A DNA stretch of 64,000 bases. It comes from Phellopilus nigrolimitatus (taxonomy: Eukaryota; Basidiomycota; Agaricomycetes; Hymenochaetales; Hymenochaetaceae). The stretch covers positions 1 to 64,000 of the forward strand of contig JAJOHG010000121.1 of the NCBI GenBank assembly GCA_021029095.1, in the 5' to 3' direction. The notes under the pieces are model-generated. The model had not been told where the DNA came from, searched no databases, and worked only from the letters and a program-made list of their open reading frames with translations. Below are positions 57,778-64,000 of the stretch, piece by piece. Made by a program: the position numbers and the translations under genes. The stretch's first letter is position 1. Every line of letters begins with the position of its first letter.

Positions 57778-58553
57778 CTAGTTCTGAGGGAACTGCATAC
57801 TTCCAAAGCCCCCCAAACCATTGATATTGTATCCCCTATGGCAGAGTGTGAGAAGGGCTATCAATCTGAAATATTTACTCACATTCCAATGGACTGCCCA
57901 GGAGGAGCAAATTGTCCTGGTGCGACCTGCTGTCCATAGTGGTACTGATTATCAAATACCAGTGTAGATGCATTGGCAGCATGTGGCACCGCGTAAAACG
58001 CAGCAGGCACATTCTGAGCAGTCCCTGGCTGGAGCACAGGTGCAGGCTGCTCCTGAGGCTTAAGAAATTGTCAGATCATATCTAATAATATTCAATGCTG
58101 CTTACTCACCTTTGGAGCACATGTGGGCCACCCACGTCCCTTGCATCTCTCACAGAGCACAGGTGCATCTGGCTGGGAGACTATGACACACTGTATGTAA
58201 TACAGTCAATACTCGTAGTCAACATATAGTAGCAAAAACACACTGACACCTTGGTGATGCTTCTTGCACATATAGCATGGGTTCCGGTTGGCCAGACGAG
58301 TACCTTGAGCTTCCAAGGTCGTCCTGCCACTGCTGGATGGGGAAGTGAGGATAGGGGTAAGGAGCTTGAGCAGTTTGGCAATATGTGTGCCCTCCTGGGG
58401 AATGTAAGGCTCAGGCTGCTTCCCAGATGAGATGTCAAAGAGGGTGTCACGAAGAGTGAGGTCATTGGACACTGGTACTGCAGTACGTATGAGCTCAATG
58501 ATTTTGCGGGCAGCAGCGGAGTCGATCACAAGAGGGGAGCTGGGAGCAGACAT
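57778..58553 (-). CDS. Unidentified Cys-rich protein, 206 aa, four exons
   Basis: Function unknown. Exons 58248-58553, 58110-58190, 57883-58058, 57778-57835 give 621 nt in phase with GT-AG introns (54, 51 and 47 bp). The first donor is taken as GTCAGT; shifting it would break the frame. The N-terminal half is helical (AAARKIIELIRTAV, HIAKLLKLLTPIL). The centre has CYMCKKHHQGC and CERCKGRGWPTC, two CX2C pairs that could bind zinc. The tail is Pro/Gln/Gly-rich, ending GLGGFGSMQFPQN. A TATA box (TATAAAG) lies at 58608-58614 on the minus strand, about 55 nt before the start. It sits in AT-rich, repeat-rich DNA. Confidence 0.7.
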
Positions 58554-58859
58554 TTTGTGGTCCTTTAGAGGAAGCGATGATGAGATCCTTTCTGGGCTAT
58601 GCTCCGCTTTATACAACTTGGGTCAGCCTACCAATTTACACGTGATAGCACGGTACCTATAGACTGACAATTATGTACTAGAATGGAATGGCGGCCTTCT
58701 TCATAAGCGAGTTGTGATTCAAGACGGGTTCTAAACTATGGAAGCTTCAACCCTGATGTACGCATTCCTTGATCTATCCTCAGATTAGTAACACTAGAAC
58801 CATACCGGCTATGAAGTTTTGCCTGCCTCATGCTTTGCACAACTTCATGAGAGCAGGAC

Positions 58860-59070
58860 CGGATCATTCCTGTTCTTCCTCTGGTATTGTCGGATCACTT
58901 GTTCTTCCTCCGATAGTGTCGGACCATTCCTGTTCTTCCTCCGGTATTGTTGGATCACTTGTTCTTCCTCCGATAGTGTCGGATCATTTCTATTCTTCCT
59001 CGGGTATTGTCGGATCACTTGTCCTTCCTCCGATAGTGTTGGATCACTTTTGTCCTTCCTCTGATATCAT
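58860..59070 (+). repeat. Minisatellite of about 60 bp units
   Basis: Alternating half-units of about 31 and 29 bp (GGATCATTCCTGTTCTTCCT... and GGATCACTTGTTCTTCCTCC...) repeat about three and a half times. One frame stays open through the array and encodes a 20-residue period (DHSCSSSGIVGSLVLPPIVS), but no gene around it could be built. Confidence 0.9.
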
Positions 59071-59110
59071 TGGGTAACCTAATCTTCATCCCTTTATTCA
59101 TTATGTTGCA

Positions 59111-59568
59111 GGCATTGGCTCAGAATCCCACTGTAGTGAGTTGAGCAACTGTTTTCTCAAAAATGCCTTTTATTCATACAACAACATTTGACTTTTTTTT
59201 GATGCCTTATCTAAATTGTTATGACTTGTATTTTATTTTACCTTACTACATCTTGAACTTAGTATATTATGTAATATAGAATTACATGACTTTCTAGACC
59301 ATCCCATTGTGACATCATTACATCATCATTATCTAGACCATGATGACATACTAATTGGAAGGCACCAACACTTGAGCCTACAAGACAAACAGGACAAAAT
59401 GATCCTTGTTGCTGTCAGAGAGACTCTAAATACATACAGGAGACACATATACTCACCTTTGTTGCTGTCAGAGAGACTGAGGCAACAAAGGTGATGGCAC
59501 GCATAGGAATAGGTCAGATTATATAATACGCTGCAGGCATCCACTTAGAATCCCCCATGGTGAGTTGA
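59111..59568 (+). repeat. Two copies of a GGCATT...AGAATCCC...GTGAGTTGA terminal motif
   Basis: The motif occurs at 59111-59145 and 59536-59568 in the same orientation. Related copies are at 61001-61035, 63497-63534 and, inverted, 61231-61258. Between them are AT-rich sequences and a duplicated CTTTGTTGCTGTCAGAGAGACT block (about 59405 and 59458). Probably remnants of short non-autonomous elements. Confidence 0.55.
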
Positions 59569-60039
59569 TTAGATGTTTTATTTAATTGTGACTTTCTCCA
59601 CACATCATAGTTTAACACTTTTGGACACTTTTATCCAGATCACTTTTTAACTTTCTTATGCCTTTCTCTGAACGGTATATTTTAACCTTCTTCTTGCCTT
59701 TGTCCACACAAGAAAGGCTTAACAAAGGCATGTTTTCGTCAAAGCACCCCTTTCTTAAGCATTTCTTGTGTGGATGTGCCCGACATGCTGGCCATGGACA
59801 CGAAAACATTGCGACCATAATGCTGGCCATGGACACGAAAACATTGCGACCATATCCAGCTTAGGGCACTTCAGTCAGATCCTTAGAATGCAATGTCAGG
59901 GGCCACTCGGCAGCTCCACGACCCCGCACGCACACCGCCGATTGTCGGCCATTTGTATTGTCTACAGCAGTCCAAAAAATAACATCTTCAATATTGTCTT
60001 CGCATGTTTCTCAGCATAACTGTCTTTTAACAACTTCAA
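59569..60039. other. AT-rich region with a short tandem duplication
   Basis: GCTGGCCATGGACACGAAAA with CATTGCGACCATA is duplicated in tandem at 59788-59820 and 59821-59853. No gene. Confidence 0.5.
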
Positions 60040-60440
60040 GCTCTCTTACCCTGTCCCCGATCCGCTTCGCACTGCCCGTTCCTGATTCTTCTTTCCCTTC
60101 TTCTCTTTCTCCTTCACACACACACATTATACGCCCGGGACGTATCACTTGTACGAGCACCACTGTTATCTATTCATTCTTTCTAGTCTATCAGGATGGC
60201 GGATCTGGAGGCCCGGACTCATGCGCGTTTTTATCGAGCTCGAGCTTGGCTTACGCAGTTTTTTTTTTTTTTTCTCTCTTCTTTTTTTTAATCTCCTACC
60301 TCACGTTCTCCTCTCATCTTGTCTTTTCCCTTGTTTCTCCCTTCCTCCTCTCACTCGGCGAGTGTATGGTGTACCATCATCTGACGCTGTACTCGTGTGT
60401 AACGCTCCCAATGATGACGATGCTTCTCTATGAAGACCCC
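60040..60440 (+). repeat. Dispersed about 400 bp repeat, copy 2
   Basis: Matches 24940-25345 in the opposite orientation. Contains a poly-T run at 60260-60271. Class unknown. Confidence 0.6.
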
Positions 60441-61000
60441 CCGAGCCTCCCTTGCGCGCCTCCAAGCCTTCACGGAGCATTCAGTCTCGCGGGTAATTGA
60501 TAATACTTTATCTGCAGGTCTGAAGGTTCTCTGACTCGCGTTGCCTGACCCCTCGAGCCACAAATGTCTGACGACTAAGGACTCGATATGGCGATGGCCG
60601 GCTTTCTCGAGCTACCTCGTGTTCCGCCCACCCTTCAACAGATCGCCGACCCAGAGCTAATGGAATAAAGAGGGCAAGCTCTGGTCCCGCTCTTAAAATT
60701 ACTACGAACCCTGGTGTAAGTAAGAATCCATTTTACACTGAACACAAATAGAGGGCGTTTTCAGAAAGTGCACAACAATTTACTTACCCCATGGACTCTC
60801 TACAGCTTTGTGCACGTGAGATTTCCCTTGGGTTTCATCTCATAGCTTTTTCTTGCTAGCCATCCACCCCAAAGTTCATCTCTTATGTGTTGTACTCATT
60901 CAAAGAAAACACTGTTGAGAGACAAGCTCCCTAAGACTCGTATAGACTGCTGCTTTAGGCCCCTATTAATTAGGCACAAATAAATCAAAAATTTACCACA
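60441..61000. other. No gene recognised
   Basis: Only a 26-codon frame (MAMAGFLELPRVPPTLQQIA..., 60589-60669) stands out; it is too short to name. Confidence 0.35.
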
Positions 61001-61258
61001 GGCATTAGTTCAGAATCCCCCCTCTGGTGAATTGAATAGTTTCTTGACTTTACAATGCATTTCCTCATAAAACAACCCTTAACATTCTTTACATCTTAAT
61101 CTAATTTAAGGTATAAAAGAGATGTGTTTCTGCAGAAACACTCCTTTGTTATGCCCTTTCTTCCCAGGATAGAGTGAAGGTAAAAAAAAACATTGGATAA
61201 AGGCATGGTTAAATAAAACAACAATTTAACTCACCATGTGGAAATTCTAAGCCAATGC
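61001..61258. mobile_element. MITE-like element with terminal inverted repeats
   Basis: The left end GGCATTAGTTCAGAATCCCC and the right end, read inversely, GCATTGGCTTAGAATTTCC, followed by GGTGA(A/G)TT(G/A)AA, form imperfect inverted repeats of roughly 35 bp around AT-rich DNA. No coding capacity. Target duplication not clear. Confidence 0.55.
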
Positions 61259-61583
61259 TACAGTGTACTCAAGACTTCCAATGATTTTTCCTGACAGTAC
61301 TCAATGAATATCATATGTTTATTCTGAAAAATGCCAGGTTTATTTCATGCTCATTCCATGTTTATTGATTTACAAAATATTCTATCTCTCTTGCCTGTGC
61401 AGGAAGAAATCGAGGGAGAATCAGGACAATGTTAGAATTAAGCTGCTCAGGATGTACATTAATTTGTGTAGCAATTGGTGGAGTTGGTGGAGTGAGGGAG
61501 GCAGGTAACATGATATGAAGGATGGGAATGAAGGATGGGAGTGTCCTCCACCCCTTCTGAAACCAAGGTATTATACAACTAGT
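61259..61583. other. Intergenic, no gene recognised
   Basis: AT-rich 3' flank of the 61.6 kb gene; a short GGAATGAAGGATGGGA duplication lies near 61517-61542. Confidence 0.4.
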
Positions 61584-62123
61584 TTACAGTCCTACTAGCT
61601 TAGTGAGGCAATCTTCATGGAACTTGAGCTTGCTTTCTGCATGTTTCATCATTTCTTCATCTTCAAGTGCTTTCTTCTGTAGCCCTGGATCCACTTGTTC
61701 ACGCCTTTCTGGACTGATCAGGATTTCCTTCCCAATTTCTTTCAGCACTTCATTGTACTTGCGCTGAGCAGTTTCAACTGCAATATGATATTCGGTTAAG
61801 ATTCCAACTGACTTTGGAAGGTTTTCTTCTGCAGCCTTCAGCTCCTTTTCTGCACTGCTTGCGGCCTCCTGCAGCCTTGGATCCACCTGTGCATGTCTTT
61901 TCTTGCTGCCCAGACACTCTCTACCAATGTCTTGTTGTACCTCAGTGTACCAGGATTTATAGATGACCTTTACAAGTTTGGCATAATGAACAGCATTTTC
62001 ATGCTCTTCTTGAGGAGAGCCACTGTTCCCAGGCTGGGACTTCTGGTAGTATTCTTTTAAGTAGGCTTTCTGGGGGGCTGAGCACTTTATACTGAGAGGG
62101 TTGTTGTACAGACTGGCTGACAT
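61584..62123 (-). CDS. Unidentified helical protein with internal duplication, 179 aa
   Basis: Function unknown. I place the start at 62123 (MSASLYNNPLS): a TATATAAG box lies on the minus strand near 62230-62238, making upstream codons likely 5' UTR. The protein is highly charged and helical. Two modules of about 60 residues repeat: one with IGRECLGSKKRHAQVDPRLQ, EKELKAAEENLPKSVG, the other with IGKEILISPERREQVDPGLQ, and KFHEDCLTKLVG. The QVDPxLQ signature and following acidic helix are shared. It could form a coiled-coil or helical bundle. No catalytic motif was recognised. Confidence 0.65.
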   Translation of the reverse strand: MSASLYNNPLSIKCSAPQKAYLKEYYQKSQPGNSGSPQEEHENAVHYAKLVKVIYKSWYTEVQQDIGRECLGSKKRHAQVDPRLQEAASSAEKELKAAEENLPKSVGILTEYHIAVETAQRKYNEVLKEIGKEILISPERREQVDPGLQKKALEDEEMMKHAESKLKFHEDCLTKLVGL

Positions 62124-62271
62124 GTTGGATTTGGAAGTGGATTGTTTAAGGGGAAAACAGGTGTGAATGATGCTGGGGGAAGTAGGATAGCAGTTGAGCT
62201 GGTGCAAGAAGACCAACAACATCAGCACATCTTATATAGAAAATGAGCATGCAAACCAAAGCCACAGGCAA

Positions 62272-62489
62272 ATTTGCCAGGACACAAACTATGCTCACTA
62301 CTTCAGCTTGCATATCTAGCACAGAATGCATTGTGTGCACAGTCTGGAAATTGGTAGATGGAAGATTGCCAGTAGAGTATGCAATACAGACAAACTTGAC
62401 ACTACACAGATTGCACTTACTGCTGCATGTGCATATCCAGTACAGAAAGCATTGTGCACAGTTTGATAATTGGCAGAGAAGATTGCCTG
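62272..62489. repeat. Two diverged tandem units of about 100-118 bp
   Basis: Blocks 62272-62370 and 62371-62489 share TGCATATC.AG.ACAGAA, GCATTGTG, CACAGT and the ending GAAGATTGCC. The second lies within the inverted repeat arm. Confidence 0.55.
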
Positions 62490-62723
62490 CAGAGCACAGA
62501 ACATTGCCTGTAGAGTTGTTGCTATGACAACATCTTGGCAGAAAAGCTGGCAGTGTTTCCAAGACAATTGACAAGTATGTGCATTATTGCACCCTGGTTG
62601 TCAGTGCAGAATGTGCACAGCAGGCCCATATGCATGTAGTGCCATAGTGCAATATGCACATGTGGTGTGTCTGTTACTTTGTTGAACACCTGACACCATA
62701 CAATTTTTGAATAGATATGCAAT
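62347..62723. repeat. Inverted repeat around the solo LTR, left arm
   Basis: Reverse complement of 63624-64000, with no mismatch found over 377 bp. The repeat reaches the window edge on the right, so its full length is unknown. At the inner side identity stops at 62723/63624. Confidence 0.93.
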
Positions 62724-62760
62724 ATGAGAAGTTGGGGAAGGAATATGCATGCACCCTGTG

Positions 62761-63276
62761 CATAGTGTTACGGAGTAACAGGGTCTTGCCTAATGGAGCG
62801 AGGAGCGTGACTGTGGACAGTGACGTGACGAGTGACGTGAGGCTTGACTGTGACAAGGCGACGATGACTATGGCAAGACTGTGAAGCACAGAGTGCAGGA
62901 CTATGAAGAGCAAGGGCGATGAATAGCAAGACTATGCTAGCTACTGAACAAGGAGGTCAAGCTGGGGCTTAAGGTCCCAGCGATGTACCTATATATACTG
63001 TGAGGCTGACTATGATGTCAGCGGGGCTGTGGAGTCATGCGCAGCATGACATGAGGGGAGCGTGAGGGAAAGGCCCGTAAGGGGCATGTACAGTGGAGCA
63101 TGGAATGAGGCAGTGGAGCGTGGAGCGGGGAGCACCTAGGAGGGGCGCGTACAATGAGGAAGGGGTCAGGCCATGAATTAAGGGAAAGGTAATGGAAAGG
63201 TGAAGGGCCTGACTAAGCAAGGAAGGAATGATGTAAGGGGGATCGTGAGGTAAGCAAGGTAAGTTCTAACACATAG
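62761..63276. mobile_element. Solo LTR of a Gypsy-type element with 5 bp target duplication
   Basis: The LTR (62766-63271, 506 bp) begins TGTTACGG and ends TTCTAACA; CATAG flanks it on both sides (62761-62765, 63272-63276). It holds a TATATATA box near 62988. No internal retrotransposon sequence is present, consistent with LTR-LTR recombination. The DNA at 1-394 is another copy. Confidence 0.93.
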
Positions 63277-63623
63277 TCTATGCTGCACAGTTCCATGATG
63301 CAGCATCACCATAAGTGTGTGATAAACATGCAGATGAACATGTCTTGAAAGAGGCAGAGGATCCCATGATCATGCCCTGTCTATGAAAAACTTCAGAGAG
63401 AACCTCTGCAGGAGATGCATTTATGTTGAAAAGGCACAGTGAAAGTGCTCAAAATTTCCATGACTGGATTGGAGTATCTTGGATCATGTTACTGTGGGCA
63501 TTGATTTAGAATCCCCCAATGGTAAGCTGAATAGCTTATTTATGTAAAAACATATTTATTCATACAGCAATATTTAATATTTTTTGATGTGTTTATCTGA
63601 ATAGCTCTTTAACTTCACTATGC

Positions 63624-64000
63624 ATTGCATATCTATTCAAAAATTGTATGGTGTCAGGTGTTCAACAAAGTAACAGACACACCACATGTGCATATTGCAC
63701 TATGGCACTACATGCATATGGGCCTGCTGTGCACATTCTGCACTGACAACCAGGGTGCAATAATGCACATACTTGTCAATTGTCTTGGAAACACTGCCAG
63801 CTTTTCTGCCAAGATGTTGTCATAGCAACAACTCTACAGGCAATGTTCTGTGCTCTGCAGGCAATCTTCTCTGCCAATTATCAAACTGTGCACAATGCTT
63901 TCTGTACTGGATATGCACATGCAGCAGTAAGTGCAATCTGTGTAGTGTCAAGTTTGTCTGTATTGCATACTCTACTGGCAATCTTCCATCTACCAATTTC
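63624..64000. repeat. Inverted repeat around the solo LTR, right arm (open at window edge)
   Basis: Mirror of 62347-62723. The small frame MHIYSKIVWCQVF... is present in both arms but looks incidental. Confidence 0.93.

Noticed and set aside
58860..59070. Possible CRISPR-like array
   Set aside because: Units are contiguous and degenerate with no unique spacers, and the genome is eukaryotic; it is a minisatellite.

Overview
The window looks like a transposon-rich stretch of a filamentous basidiomycete genome, most likely an agaricomycete. Evidence: genes split by many short GT-AG introns, a basidiomycete-style F-box pair, an HCNGP/SAP30BP gene, a soluble fumarate reductase fused to cytochrome b5, a GH27 alpha-galactosidase remnant, a peptidase M19 dipeptidase, and Ty3/Gypsy and Ty1/Copia elements. 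No rRNA, tRNA or CRISPR array was seen. All assignments come from reading the sequence; no search was run.

Layout. 0-4 kb: a Gypsy gag-pol on the minus strand, cut inside RNase H by an LTR of another element. 4-24 kb: mostly relics (RNase III-like fragment, KIN1-like kinase pseudogene, degraded flavin monooxygenase, eIF2-gamma pseudogene) plus a 1.1 kb repeat present at 6.8 and 21.5 kb. 23.6-33.5 kb: members of an unrecognised small-protein family, one of them split by a full-length Copia element and by a 688 bp foldback element. 34.8-42.2 kb: HCNGP gene, broken cupredoxin gene, two divergently transcribed F-box paralogues (one frameshifted). 42.4-52.8 kb: GH27 remnants and a large inverted duplication whose arms carry identical copies of a dipeptidase 3' part and of the small-protein family; the right arm holds the full dipeptidase. 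53.3-55.9 kb: fumarate reductase. 57.8-62.1 kb: two unidentified small genes among AT-rich short repeats and a minisatellite. 62.3-64 kb: a second inverted repeat around a solo Gypsy LTR with a 5 bp target duplication.

The most notable signal is the small-protein family: at least five distinct members in 46 kb (4.0, 23.6, 25.5, 26-33 and 45/49 kb, the last duplicated). The proteins are very divergent but share an ordered motif set, and the three members with a visible 5' end share a core promoter (TGCAATGTTA, 11 nt, TATA-like box) although the surrounding DNA is otherwise unalike. Its function is unknown to me.

The likely functional genes (HCNGP, the 40.8 kb F-box gene, dipeptidase, fumarate reductase, the 57.8 and 61.6 kb genes, family copies at 23.6, 25.5 and 49.4 kb) do not form an evident pathway or cluster. 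Several other loci carry one or more frameshifts; whether these are genuine decay or assembly indels cannot be decided from the sequence alone.
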